Shown here: positions 44,108-52,571 of the stretch, one piece after another
Layout of the letters: each line of letters begins with the position of its first letter
Numbering within the stretch: position 1 is the stretch's first letter
From: Pseudolabrys sp035718275
GTDB taxonomy: Bacteria; Pseudomonadota; Alphaproteobacteria; Rhizobiales; Xanthobacteraceae
NCBI GenBank assembly: GCA_035718275.1
Contig: DASTHI010000026.1
Location: 1-64,000, forward strand
Reading direction: 5' to 3'
DNA: 64,000 nucleotides
Notes under the pieces: model-generated
Database searches by the model: none
What the model was told of the DNA's origin: nothing
What the model saw: only the letters and a program-made list of their open reading frames with translations
Program-made: the position numbers and the translations under genes

Positions 44108-44908
44108 TTGTCGACATCTCAAGCCGTTGCTCAGCACCTACCCTATCTTCGGCGTTATGCCCGGGCCCTTTCAGGCAACCAATCATCCGGGGATGCCTAT
44201 GTGGCGGCAACTCTCGAAGCGCTCGTACAGGACCCTCAGGTACTCGAAAGCGGCCTTTCCACGAGGATCGCGCTGTACAGGCTGTTCACGAAAATTTGGA
44301 ATTCAGTCGCGCTGAATGGGAGGTCCACGACGGCCACTCTCGCCCAGCCGGTGGAACGGCACCTTGCGCAAATTCCGCCGAAGCCTCGTCAGGCGTTTCT
44401 GCTTGTCGCCTTGGAAGGCATGTCGGAGGATGATGCCGCCAAGGTACTGGATGTTGATGCTCCGACGTTGCGCGATCTTGTAGAGGAATCCGGTCGAGAA
44501 CTCGCTGCCGAAATCGCGACCGATGTTCTGATCATCGAGGACGAAACATTTATTGCGCTCGATCTGGAAGGTCTTGTTGAAAGCCTCGGGCACCGGGTAC
44601 TTGGAGTTGCCCGTACTCACAGTGAAGCGGTCGCGCTTGCCAAGGCCAAACGGCCCGGCATCATTCTTGCTGACATCCAGCTCGCTGACGGAAGCTCTGG
44701 TCTGGATGCGGTAAACGAAATGCTGAGATCATTCGAAGTGCCGGTAATCTTCATCACGGCCTATCCGGAGCGATTCCTGACTGGTGAAAGGCCCGAGCCC
44801 GCCTTTCTGATTGCAAAGCCCTTCCAACCGTCGACCGTGTCGGCGGTTCTCAGTCAAGCTCTGTTCTTCGAGCGTAACGCGAGACGTCGCGAGCGTCGGG
44901 CAAGCTAG
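44108..44908 (+). CDS. phyR: General stress response regulator PhyR
   Basis: About 266 residues. The N-terminal part (about 1-130) mimics an ECF sigma factor (VAQHLPYLRRYARALSG ... FLLVALEGMSEDDAAKVLDV), and the C-terminal part is a receiver domain with acceptor Asp189 in IILADIQLADGSSG and the Lys of IAKPFQP. Phosphorylated PhyR binds NepR and frees EcfG. I chose TTG at 44108 because it is six bases after GGGAGG and gives the normal PhyR N-terminus (LSTSQAVAQHL). An upstream extension would lie in the promoter region. Confidence 0.94.
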   Translation: MSTSQAVAQHLPYLRRYARALSGNQSSGDAYVAATLEALVQDPQVLESGLSTRIALYRLFTKIWNSVALNGRSTTATLAQPVERHLAQIPPKPRQAFLLVALEGMSEDDAAKVLDVDAPTLRDLVEESGRELAAEIATDVLIIEDETFIALDLEGLVESLGHRVLGVARTHSEAVALAKAKRPGIILADIQLADGSSGLDAVNEMLRSFEVPVIFITAYPERFLTGERPEPAFLIAKPFQPSTVSAVLSQALFFERNARRRERRAS

Positions 44909-44919
44909 AGAGTCAACAA

Positions 44920-45285
44920 TCAGGGAACGCGATTCTTCTTGCGGGCGAGGCTATATCCAAGCATCGCCGCTTCAAGCAGCATGATGATCTGCATTTCACG
45001 ATGGTGCGGCAGGGTCGATCGGCGGGTGTCGGTCGTGTCGGGTTGACCGCGCATCGCCCACAGCCAGGCGACAGCCAAGAGGCCTATAGCACTATAGACC
45101 GCCCCGATGACGAGTCGTGCTTGTACATTGCCGTATTCCGATTCGAGGACAATCGATCCCGCCGCCGTAAACTGGACTATGGCCACGATTGCACAGGCGA
45201 GAACGACGAGCCCCAGCACAGCGCGGCGGACGGCTCGACCCAAGATATGGTTCCAGCGCGATCCAGCGATCGGTTCTACCCGCAT
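44920..45285 (-). CDS. Small membrane protein cotranscribed with the DUF883 protein
   Basis: About 121 residues from ATG 45285, four bases after the DUF883 stop codon. Three hydrophobic stretches are seen: VLGLVVLACAIVAIVQFTAAG, ARLVIGAVYSAIGLLAVAWLW and the less clear MQIIMLLEAAMLGYSLARKK. I do not recognise a family with confidence; the first helices recall small phage-holin-like stress proteins that accompany YqjD/ElaB homologues. The operon partner suggests a membrane stress role. Confidence 0.7.
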   Translation of the reverse strand: MRVEPIAGSRWNHILGRAVRRAVLGLVVLACAIVAIVQFTAAGSIVLESEYGNVQARLVIGAVYSAIGLLAVAWLWAMRGQPDTTDTRRSTLPHHREMQIIMLLEAAMLGYSLARKKNRVP

Positions 45286-45289
45286 ATTG

Positions 45290-45637
45290 CTATCGGCGGT
45301 TTGCCAATCCCGCGAGAAATCCAAGGCCGGCCGCCACAGCCAGCATCAATAACGGCCTGCGTTCGACTTCATCCGCAAGCTTCTGGAGTGCGTCGCCGCC
45401 AAACGCTTTGGCTTCGTCGGCCGCCGACTGGCTCACACTTGCGGTGCTCTCTTTTGCTCGGGCCATGATTCTCTTTAGAGCCTCGCTAACGAAATCACCT
45501 ATCTCGTCAGAGGCATCGGTGGCCTCCCGTTGCGCAACATTGGACAGGCGCCGAAGTCGCTTTTCGAGGTCGCTCATCAGCCCCTCGATCGCCGCCACTT
45601 CTTCGGCAGCGGCAGACTTCCCTGTGCGGGTCGCCAT
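45290..45637 (-). CDS. DUF883 (ElaB/YqjD-like) membrane-anchored protein
   Basis: A 115-residue protein with long amphipathic helices (AAIEGLMSDLEKRLRRL..., EIGDFVSEALKRIMARAKE...) and one C-terminal helix ending ERRPLLMLAVAAGLGFLAGLANRR. The RPLLxLxxAxGxGFLxG end is the DUF883 signature. Such proteins bind ribosomes at the membrane in E. coli stationary phase. A candidate EcfG promoter lies 46 bases upstream. Confidence 0.85.
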   Translation of the reverse strand: MATRTGKSAAAEEVAAIEGLMSDLEKRLRRLSNVAQREATDASDEIGDFVSEALKRIMARAKESTASVSQSAADEAKAFGGDALQKLADEVERRPLLMLAVAAGLGFLAGLANRR

Positions 45638-45940
45638 TTCATCACCTGAAGTCGTTGATTTAGCGGTTCAAAGTCTAGCTGAGAACTGGCGAGCACCGGA
45701 ATTGTTCCCAAACGCCTCGCTACCGGACTAATCGAGGCGACGGTAACCATTCACGCGCGTTCTCGTGAACGAATGGACTGGCATAAACGCCGGTCGGAAA
45801 ATGTCATATGAGGCAGGCGATCATTGAAGAACCGGGACGATGAACATATTCATAGGGAATCGCTTCGCGCGAGGCTCGTACCGCGAGCAGCCACTGGACG
45901 GAATCGCAATGGACGGGTGCAGGGATAGACGAGTTTGCTA
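45638..45940. other. Divergent intergenic region between the DUF883 gene and the HWE kinase gene
   Basis: About 303 bases. It holds the candidate EcfG site for the DUF883 operon at 45684-45708. Reading right, I saw no GGAAC-type site before the kinase gene. No credible ORF. Confidence 0.5.
45684..45708 (-). promoter_or_regulatory. Candidate EcfG promoter for the DUF883 operon (weaker match)
   Basis: On the minus strand GGAAC (plus 45704-45708), 16 bases, then AGTT (plus 45684-45687). The -10 element has one mismatch to CGTT. It ends 46 bases before the start at 45637. Confidence 0.55.
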
Positions 45941-46999
45941 ATGTCCAATCCGCCCGACGAGCTCGCAAGGCTGCAGGACGAAAACCGGCGGCTGCTGGAA
46001 AAGCTTGCCATGCAGGCGTCCGAGATCGGGCTTTTGCGCGCGCGCTTTGCACGATACGAGACCGCTCTTAGCGGCTCGCATGTCACGGTATATACGCACG
46101 ACCGAGACCTTCGCTACACATCGGTGAGCGGCGCCATGTTTGGCCACTCCGTGGAGCAGTTGCTTGGCCGGACCGATGATGAAATTCTCACGCAACAAAA
46201 CGCGGCTGCGTTGATTGCGCTCAAGCGGGAGGTTATCGCGAGCGGAGAATCCAAGCGTGCCGAAATTCCGCTTGAAGATGTCTCGGGAATTCACTGGCAC
46301 GATTTGCATATCGACCCATTGCGAAACGAAGCCGGCGAGGTCGTTGGGCTCACCTGCGCGTCCGTAGACGTCACGGAGCGAAAGGAGGCCGAGGCCCATC
46401 TACGCCTACTATTACGAGAATTGACACACCGTTCGAAGAATCTCCTGGCGGTTATCCAGGCCATGGCGCGGCAAACAGGAAACCGCGCCGGATCGATCGA
46501 AGGCTTTCTCTCTCAATTTGCTTCGCGTTTGCAGGCCCTTGCGGCATCCCACGATCTTCTGGTGAGAGAGAGCTGGTATGGCGCTTCCCTTGGCGAACTC
46601 ATCCGATCCCAGCTGGCAAGCTATCTTGACGGTTCGGAATTGCAGGTTTCGATGCAGGGACCGGCCATCGCGCTGAGGCCGGAGGCCGCACAAAATCTTG
46701 GTCTCGCTATTCATGAACTCGCGGTCAATGCTGCGACCTATGGCGCATTGTCGACTCCAAGCGGGCGCATCTCCATCACATGGCGAGAGCGGGAGGAAGG
46801 GGGCAGGGCCGTCGAACTGGATTGGCGCGAGCATCAAGGCCCGAAGGTAAAACTCAGACGGAAGAGGGGGTTCGGCAGCATGGTGATCGAGCGCAATCTC
46901 GCGAGAGCGCTAGACGCTGAAGTCAATCTCACTTTCGACCCCGAGGGCGTGCATTGTCACATCGTGATCCCTGGCGGACAGATTCTCGACGCACGGTGA
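45941..46999 (+). CDS. HWE-family sensor histidine kinase with PAS domain
   Basis: About 352 residues, no membrane helix, so cytoplasmic. A coiled-coil start (LARLQDENRRLLEKLAMQASEIGLLRARFARYETAL) leads to a PAS domain (about 50-145: VTVYTHDRDLRYTSVSGAMFG). The phosphoacceptor His163 is in LTHRSKNLLAVIQAMARQT, and the catalytic part has HELAVNAATYGALS and the WxE motif DWREHQGP, which define HWE/HisKA_2 kinases. Such kinases (PhyK-like) phosphorylate PhyR in related bacteria. It is about 1 kb from phyR, with no regulator of its own, so PhyR is the likely partner. ATG 45941 was preferred to TTG 45935. Confidence 0.87.
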   Translation: MSNPPDELARLQDENRRLLEKLAMQASEIGLLRARFARYETALSGSHVTVYTHDRDLRYTSVSGAMFGHSVEQLLGRTDDEILTQQNAAALIALKREVIASGESKRAEIPLEDVSGIHWHDLHIDPLRNEAGEVVGLTCASVDVTERKEAEAHLRLLLRELTHRSKNLLAVIQAMARQTGNRAGSIEGFLSQFASRLQALAASHDLLVRESWYGASLGELIRSQLASYLDGSELQVSMQGPAIALRPEAAQNLGLAIHELAVNAATYGALSTPSGRISITWREREEGGRAVELDWREHQGPKVKLRRKRGFGSMVIERNLARALDAEVNLTFDPEGVHCHIVIPGGQILDAR

Positions 47000-47006
47000 G
47001 AACACC

Positions 47007-47031
47007 GGAACTTTAGGAGATGATCTTGGTT
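47007..47031 (+). promoter_or_regulatory. Candidate EcfG promoter (GGTT variant) for the small secreted protein gene
   Basis: GGAAC at 47007-47011, 16 bases, GGTT at 47028-47031, the same -10 variant as nepR. It ends 55 bases before the ATG at 47087. Confidence 0.55.
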
Positions 47032-47086
47032 TTCAGTCTCGCTTCCCTGACTGCGCGATGGCTGCGCAAAGGACGTGGAGACTGTC

Positions 47087-47377
47087 ATGCGTCATTTCAT
47101 GACGTGCATTTTTGCGGCGGCAGCTCTCGTCGTTCTGATGGACGCGATCGCGTCGCCACTCGGACAAGGGCTGGGTTTCGCAAGTTTGCCACTCGCCGAA
47201 GGGGACAACACGCCCCAAGTGGTCGATCGCACGAAGAAATCGGACCGTTTAAAGGTGCCGAGAGCGACTGACCGGCGTCCGCCTTTGGGCTCGCCCGTGT
47301 TGATGGGGTGCGAGCCGGTGTTCAGTGCACTGTCGACGGGCAAGCGGTCGAATTTCGCCGGGCGTTGTGTCTCCTGA
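47087..47377 (+). CDS. Small secreted protein, unknown function
   Basis: About 96 residues from ATG 47087 (GTGGAGA upstream). The N-terminus is a membrane or signal segment (MRHFMTCIFAAAALVVLMDAIASP). The mature part is hydrophilic, with KKSDRLKVPRATDRRP, and ends MGCEPVFSALSTGKRSNFAGRCVS, where two Cys bracket the C-terminal 20 residues and probably form a disulfide. A candidate EcfG promoter sits upstream. No named family recognised. Confidence 0.6.
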   Translation: MRHFMTCIFAAAALVVLMDAIASPLGQGLGFASLPLAEGDNTPQVVDRTKKSDRLKVPRATDRRPPLGSPVLMGCEPVFSALSTGKRSNFAGRCVS

Positions 47378-47479
47378 CGCGAGGGCCGGGATCGGGCCGC
47401 GCACACCGAATTTTGCATGGAACTCTGGGTTCTCTCCACACGTTCTACGCCGGATCTTAATTTCAAACAGGAGTATCTG

Positions 47480-47962
47480 ATGCATAGGCTATTGAATTTG
47501 CTTGTATTTTCTTGTCTAGCGCTCATCATGGCGATTCCAATCGAAGCTTCCGCTCAACCCGGCCGTGCCCGCGTGGGGACTTTGAGTTGCGATATTTCGG
47601 GCGGCATTGGATTGATCGTCACATCGAGGAAAGACGTGGCGTGCATGTTTACGCCCGCGCAACGCGGGCCTCGAGAGATCTATGTCGGTTTGATCAGCAA
47701 ATTCGGCCTCGATCTCGGGGCGACCACCGGCGGCGAAATGATATGGGCCGTCTATGCTCCCACCACTCGCCGCTTCGGCGCGCTCGCAGGTCACTACGCG
47801 GGCGCCACGGCGGAGGCGACGGTCGGTGCCGGTTTGGGAGCCAACGCGCTAGTCGGCGGCTCGCGTCGAACGATCGCGCTGCAGCCGATTGCGGTGCAGG
47901 GACAAGCCGGTCTTAACGTCGCGGTCGGGGTGGCCGGCCTCGACTTGAGGCCCGCACGTTAG
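47480..47962 (+). CDS. DUF992 domain secreted protein
   Basis: About 160 residues from ATG 47480 (CAGGAG nine bases upstream). Signal peptide ends ASAQPG. The mature start RVGTLSCDISGGIGLIVTSRKDVACMF is the DUF992 signature, with two Cys that can pair. The rest is Gly/Ala-rich beta structure (ATAEATVGAGLGANALVGG, LQPIAVQGQAGLNVAVGVAGL). DUF992 proteins are periplasmic or outer-membrane-associated proteins of alphaproteobacteria with no known role. Confidence 0.9.
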   Translation: MHRLLNLLVFSCLALIMAIPIEASAQPGRARVGTLSCDISGGIGLIVTSRKDVACMFTPAQRGPREIYVGLISKFGLDLGATTGGEMIWAVYAPTTRRFGALAGHYAGATAEATVGAGLGANALVGGSRRTIALQPIAVQGQAGLNVAVGVAGLDLRPAR

Positions 47963-47990
47963 CTCACCAGCCAAATTGTGCGTCAATGCA

Positions 47991-48020
47991 TTGAAGCGGC
48001 CCACGCAAGGGCCGCTTCAA
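47991..48020. terminator. Hairpin between convergent genes
   Basis: A perfect 12-base-pair stem (TTGAAGCGGCCC with GGGCCGCTTCAA) around the six-base loop ACGCAA, placed between the DUF992 gene and the Kelch gene, which converge. No T run follows, but the strength and position suggest it ends transcription from both sides. Confidence 0.7.
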
Positions 48021-48024
48021 CTAT

Positions 48025-49050
48025 TCAGTCGAAGGTGAAAGCATCGTGATAGGCACCCTGAACCTGACCGCCGGGGACAGGCCCGCCTCCCGGCACATGG
48101 ACCATGCTTCCGATCACCGCACAGGTTGCGCCATGCAGACCGTGCCGCGGCACCGCCATCGGCGTGAGCTGCTCCCAGCTGTCGGTCTTTGGATCGTAGG
48201 CCTCGTTGGTGCCGAAAACTCTTCCCGTCGCTTCGCCGCCGAAAACAACGATCTTGCCATTAATGTAGACGCATGAAGGGCCGCTGCGCGGAGTGGGCAG
48301 GGGCGCGCGGAAAGTCCATCCGTCGCTCTTTGGATCGTAGACGGCGTTGAGTCCGGTGTTAAAGTCGTAAGAGTCCATGCGTCCCGCAATAGCGTGGATT
48401 TTGCCGTCTACCACAGCCACGCCCATATGATCCCGCTGACCGACGAAAGGCTGTGTGCCTGTCGAGCCGCGCATGCCGGCGAGGATCGTATATTTGTCTG
48501 TCGAAGGATCGTAAATTTCATGCCACTCGACCGATCGTACGTCTCGGCCGCCGAGTAGATGAATCTTCCCATCAAGGACAATAGCCGACATTGCGCCGCG
48601 AGGACGGGACAGACCCGCAATCGGCGCCCATTGATCGCTGGCCGTATCATAGACGAAGCATTTGGAATGCGGACATCGGTTCTGCTCGATGAAGCCACCA
48701 AATGTATAGATCTTCGAACCGATTGAGGTGCCGGCGACGTGATTGCACGGGATCGGGTAGGGTGCCTTGAGGGACCAAGAGCGGCTCTTTGGATCGAACA
48801 CCTGATGGAAGTTTTGATCGACCCGGTGTTTTGCATAGCCGGCAATTGAATGAATTTTGCCTTGGCATTCGATCACGGCATGTTCGCCGGTCGGGATGGG
48901 CATTCGCGGCTGCTCAATCCACTTTCCGGGATTGGCAGCTTTCGGAGCCACGCTCATCATGTATCTTTGTTTTTCGACCGTCTTTGGAATCTCGGTGATC
49001 GATTTGTCGTTCAAGCCGAGAAAAACCGGCAGTTCCTGTTCTGCTGACAT
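48025..49050 (-). CDS. Kelch-repeat beta-propeller protein
   Basis: A 341-residue protein built of about six kelch repeats, seen as repeated blocks such as GKIHSIAGY, SKIYTFGGF, GKIHLLGGR, GKIHAIAGR, GKIVVFGGE with following YDPKxxxW strands. It forms a beta propeller. There is no signal peptide, so it is probably cytoplasmic. Proteins of this shape serve as binding scaffolds or as enzymes such as N-acetylneuraminate epimerase. It is the last of four genes in an operon with a TIM-barrel isomerase, another propeller and a transporter, which hints at an epimerase or lactonase-like step, but this is a guess. Confidence 0.85.
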   Translation of the reverse strand: MSAEQELPVFLGLNDKSITEIPKTVEKQRYMMSVAPKAANPGKWIEQPRMPIPTGEHAVIECQGKIHSIAGYAKHRVDQNFHQVFDPKSRSWSLKAPYPIPCNHVAGTSIGSKIYTFGGFIEQNRCPHSKCFVYDTASDQWAPIAGLSRPRGAMSAIVLDGKIHLLGGRDVRSVEWHEIYDPSTDKYTILAGMRGSTGTQPFVGQRDHMGVAVVDGKIHAIAGRMDSYDFNTGLNAVYDPKSDGWTFRAPLPTPRSGPSCVYINGKIVVFGGEATGRVFGTNEAYDPKTDSWEQLTPMAVPRHGLHGATCAVIGSMVHVPGGGPVPGGQVQGAYHDAFTFD

Positions 49051-49059
49051 CTTTCAACC

Positions 49060-49899
49060 TCAACCGACGTAACTTGGGACGGCGTCCCGCAATAATTTCC
49101 GAGTGAGTTGGACGCCTTCCCGCGCGACGTCATAGGGCGAGCGAGCCCATTGCTCCGGATTGGGAGCCTCGTAGCTGAGATAGCCGGAATAGCCCTTTTC
49201 TGCCAGAAGGGAGAGCATCTCGCGCCATTTCACAACACCCTTTCCGGGGGGAAGTCGATCGGTCGGACGACGCACGCCGATGACCGGATTTGGCGAAAGA
49301 TCGCTGTACTGGAAACAAAAGATCTTGTCCGCGGGCACGTTCTCGAATCCGCGTCCGCCGGCACCGCTCCGCGTGAAATGATAGGCATCGATCAGATACC
49401 CGCAATTCTGCTTGTCAGCCCCTTCGATGAGTTCGCTCAGGACGGCAAGGTTGTTGAGTACATCATGCTGAGAATTGAACTCGATCGCGAGCTTGAGCTT
49501 GTATTCAGCTGCGATATCTCCAGCCTCTTTGAGATACTTTATTGCTTCCTTGATGGGGCCATTCACCTGTCCTGGAGCGCTCATCAGCATATCGCATCCA
49601 AGCGCCACCGCATTTTCACAGGTCTGCCGGAATACTTTGAACAGGCGTTTGCTTTCCTCGCCCGTGGCAAACAACCACCCGTACTCGACTCCCAGTACGC
49701 CACAGGGAATTCCGCCTTTCTTGATGAGCTCGAGTACCTGTGCGTTGTTCATTCCGGCATCGAAGCAGCGCTTGAAGTCCGTCCGGCGCAGTTCGACCGC
49801 GTCATAACCGGCTTGCTTCGCTGCATCGAGGGCAGTGGCGAGCGGAGTGGTGTCAATCGTCCACATATGCAGGGCGAGTCGTCCGAATTTTTCTGTCAT
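49060..49899 (-). CDS. Sugar phosphate isomerase/epimerase-type TIM-barrel protein
   Basis: A 279-residue protein of the AP endonuclease 2/xylose-isomerase-like TIM barrel family. Candidate metal ligands are Glu in LAIEFNSQHD, Asp and His in YLIDAYHFTRSG, and Glu in YLSYEAPNPE. The opening LALHMWTIDTTPLATALDAAKQAGYDAVELRR is typical of the fold. Members isomerise keto sugars, inosose or hydroxypyruvate. It lies nine bases before the Kelch gene and 15 after the LVIVD gene, so all are cotranscribed. The substrate is unknown. Confidence 0.87.
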   Translation of the reverse strand: MTEKFGRLALHMWTIDTTPLATALDAAKQAGYDAVELRRTDFKRCFDAGMNNAQVLELIKKGGIPCGVLGVEYGWLFATGEESKRLFKVFRQTCENAVALGCDMLMSAPGQVNGPIKEAIKYLKEAGDIAAEYKLKLAIEFNSQHDVLNNLAVLSELIEGADKQNCGYLIDAYHFTRSGAGGRGFENVPADKIFCFQYSDLSPNPVIGVRRPTDRLPPGKGVVKWREMLSLLAEKGYSGYLSYEAPNPEQWARSPYDVAREGVQLTRKLLRDAVPSYVG

Positions 49900-49914
49900 G
49901 TCGGGTCTATTCGG

Positions 49915-51144
49915 CTATTTGCCTTCGTATTGCAGAATGTAAAGTCCGGCATTGGTATCAGTGACATACATTATGCCATTGGTATCCACAAAGACGTCGC
50001 AGGATTGAATGACCTTCACCGGATTCGGTCGCTGATCGACAAGGCGCTCCGGCGGCGGCGGCACAAAATAGCCGACTTGTCTCGGCTGAAACTGATCGCG
50101 AATGTCAAAAATCCGCACGCCTGCATTGTGGTATGTGGCGAAGACGAGGTCCTCGGTCTGCATCGAGCCTGGTCGATTTTCGTGCAAGTTGTGGGGCCCG
50201 AACTTTGCACCTTTGCTGCAATAGTCTTCTTCCGTCGGAGTAGGCAGCGTCGCGATTGAAACAGGGTTCGACGGTTCGCGAACATCGATTACCCAGGTGT
50301 AGGCGAGGCCGTTTGCGCAGTTCGCCGAGGTCGCCTCGTCGGCGAGCACAAGCAATTTTCGACCTGGCAGAGGCAGCGGCGTATGCGCGCCACCGGCAAA
50401 CGGCGGAGCAAAGTTGCGGTGGCTGAGCAACCTCGGGTTTTCCGGATCGCTCAAGTCGTGGACGGTGAAGCCACCATCGCGCCATGCTGCAAAACCGAGA
50501 TCTCCGGCACCGATCAGGTGGTGAAGTGCTGTGCGCTTGCCGAACGACTTCGGCGCGGTTTCACCGCCGGCGCGGTGCATGCCCGGCAACCACCAGCGGC
50601 CCGCGACCTTCGGCTTTGCCGGGTCTGCGATGTCGACGACCGCCAGCACATGGTCGATAAAGCCTTCGAAATGCGCGGACACATAAGCGTACCGCCCGCC
50701 AACCCACCAAATCCGATGAGCGCCAAATCCCGGCATATCGAGAAATGCGATCTCACGCGGTGAGACAGGATTCGCGACGTCGAAGACGCGCACACCAGAT
50801 GCAAAACTTTGCTCGGTTTGGACTGAGTCGATCAGTGAGCGGGCGTAATAATCCTGTTGGGTCGCATACTGCTGCATGGCCCAGATGTTGGGACCATTTA
50901 CGGCGAGAAGGATGTCACCGTGGATTTGCAGATGATGTGATCGGGTGTTCTTGGGGGCGGCGATGAACGCCGATGTCCTTGGTCTGCGCGGATCTCGTAC
51001 GTCAACGACTGAATAGCCGTCGCTGAACATGTGGCCGATGAAGGCATGGCCCTTGTGCACGATGACCTGAACGCCGTCGGGCCGACCACCCTGATCGCAG
51101 CGCGAAAGAAAGCAAACGTTACTGGCTGATGGTGGCGGGGGCAT
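49915..51144 (-). CDS. LVIVD-repeat beta-propeller protein
   Basis: About 409 residues. The start at ATG 51144 was chosen because upstream codons in this frame overlap the transporter gene and are not protein-like. The sequence is a string of LVIVD-type repeats, for example YSVVDVRDPRRPR, GVRVFDVANPVSPREIAFL, LAVVDIADPAKPKVAGRW, FTVHDLSDPENPRLLSH, YTWVIDVREPSNPVSIATL and GVRIFDIRDQFQPRQVGYF. These form a beta propeller. There is no clear signal peptide; the N-terminus is PPPP-containing with two Cys. Role unknown; in this operon it may bind or modify the imported compound. Confidence 0.83.
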   Translation of the reverse strand: MPPPPSASNVCFLSRCDQGGRPDGVQVIVHKGHAFIGHMFSDGYSVVDVRDPRRPRTSAFIAAPKNTRSHHLQIHGDILLAVNGPNIWAMQQYATQQDYYARSLIDSVQTEQSFASGVRVFDVANPVSPREIAFLDMPGFGAHRIWWVGGRYAYVSAHFEGFIDHVLAVVDIADPAKPKVAGRWWLPGMHRAGGETAPKSFGKRTALHHLIGAGDLGFAAWRDGGFTVHDLSDPENPRLLSHRNFAPPFAGGAHTPLPLPGRKLLVLADEATSANCANGLAYTWVIDVREPSNPVSIATLPTPTEEDYCSKGAKFGPHNLHENRPGSMQTEDLVFATYHNAGVRIFDIRDQFQPRQVGYFVPPPPERLVDQRPNPVKVIQSCDVFVDTNGIMYVTDTNAGLYILQYEGK

Positions 51145-51236
51145 CGGAATCCAATCGATCGCGTGCCAATCGCAGCAGGGCCCGGCCGGGCATTGGTTGC
51201 CGAGCCGGGCCCCGAGGATTGCTGACGGAAAAGCTA

Positions 51237-52571
51237 TCAGCCAGTCGGCGGGGCGATTTCGTCGAGCCCTTTCTGTCTCGCTTCGGGACCCATCTGCGTC
51301 ACCGAATAGGCTGCGATCAGAAGAACTGCTGCGATACAAGCGAATACGGCGTTGAGACCCCATCCCGCCTGGATCCATGGGATCGCCAGATTGATTCCTG
51401 CAGTCGAGAGCCTTCCAACGCCTGCAGCCCATCCGAAGCCGGAAGCGCGTGCGTTTGTCGGAAAGACTTCCGAAGCGAATATCTGCATCGCATTGCCGGC
51501 AACCTGGATGAAGAAGATCATGATAAAGCCGGCCACCAGCAATTGCGTGTCGGTTTGCGCGTTGGCAAATAGGAATGCCATGATTCCCGCGCCGATGAAG
51601 GCGCACACCGACGTGATCTTGCGGCCCCATCGGTCAAGGGCGTACATCATGAACAGGCTCGCGCAGGGCACCGCCAAGGTCATGCCGAAGGTGAAGGTGA
51701 GCGACTTGGTAATGGTGAAGCCCTTAGCCGTCATGATGCTGGGCAGCCAGTTGCCCAAGCCGATCGCGACCCCGAAGAAGGCCGAGAAGCAAATCATGCC
51801 GGCGATCACGCGCTTCGGGAACATCCTGAACACGAGCGCGAACGGATCGCTCCTGGTATCGCTTGCGGCACTGGTTGTGAGCTGTTCGGTAGGCGCAGGA
51901 ATCCCCATCCGCGAAAGCACATCGAGTGCTTCCTGGCCTCGCCCGTGCGTCGCCAGGTAGCGCGGCGATTCCGGCAGCCAGAAACGGAACAGCCAGACGA
52001 TCAGCGCCCCGATGCCGATCACGATCCACACGCCGCGCCACCCGATCGAATCGCGGAAGAACAGCGTGAACAGCGAGGCGATAGGCCACACGCAGGCGCC
52101 TCCTATGAAGTGCACGATCGCAAGAATGCGACCGCGGATCGCCTTCGGCGAATATTCACCCGCATAAGCGAAGGCAAGCGGCTGCTCGCCGCCAAGTCCG
52201 AGCCCAGCGATGAAGCGGCACACGATCAGCCAGAAAACCGTCGGCGCAAGAGCACCGAGGATGGTGAACACGCCGAAGACGAGCAGATTGAACTGGTAGA
52301 CTGTCTTGCGGCCCCATCGATCGCTGAATTCGCCCTGGCCCGCAGCGCCGATGAACATTCCCAACACGGTTGCGCTGCCGATCCATGCAGCCTCTGGTCT
52401 CGTCGCGAAATTGGACTGCAGCATGTCCGGGATCAACGAACCCAGAACGATGAGATCGATCACGTCAAAGAAGTAACCAGCGGCGATCAGTGCAACGACC
52501 TTGACGTGCAGTGGCGAAATCTTTGCCTCGTCCAAAGCGGTTCCGACATATCCCTCTATAGTCTGAGCCAC
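51237..52571 (-). CDS. MFS transporter (aromatic acid/sugar-type, 12 helices)
   Basis: A 444-residue member of the major facilitator superfamily with 12 predicted helices. The motif between helices 2 and 3 is GEFSDRWGRKTVYQFN, and the inter-half loop has RFWLPESPRYLATHGRGQEALDVL, the PESPRxL block of the sugar and aromatic acid families. The cytoplasmic N-terminus is about 28 residues. It is the first gene of the four-gene minus-strand operon (92 bases to the LVIVD gene) and probably imports its substrate, perhaps an organic acid. Confidence 0.9.
   Translation of the reverse strand: MAQTIEGYVGTALDEAKISPLHVKVVALIAAGYFFDVIDLIVLGSLIPDMLQSNFATRPEAAWIGSATVLGMFIGAAGQGEFSDRWGRKTVYQFNLLVFGVFTILGALAPTVFWLIVCRFIAGLGLGGEQPLAFAYAGEYSPKAIRGRILAIVHFIGGACVWPIASLFTLFFRDSIGWRGVWIVIGIGALIVWLFRFWLPESPRYLATHGRGQEALDVLSRMGIPAPTEQLTTSAASDTRSDPFALVFRMFPKRVIAGMICFSAFFGVAIGLGNWLPSIMTAKGFTITKSLTFTFGMTLAVPCASLFMMYALDRWGRKITSVCAFIGAGIMAFLFANAQTDTQLLVAGFIMIFFIQVAGNAMQIFASEVFPTNARASGFGWAAGVGRLSTAGINLAIPWIQAGWGLNAVFACIAAVLLIAAYSVTQMGPEARQKGLDEIAPPTG

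Noticed and set aside
49108..50259. 383-codon plus-strand frame
   Set aside because: It is antisense to the TIM-barrel and LVIVD genes, both clearly coding on the minus strand.
51145..51630. N-terminal 162-codon extension of the LVIVD gene
   Set aside because: It overlaps the MFS gene in another frame and reads Arg/Ser/Gly-rich non-protein sequence; ATG 51144 is the first sensible start.
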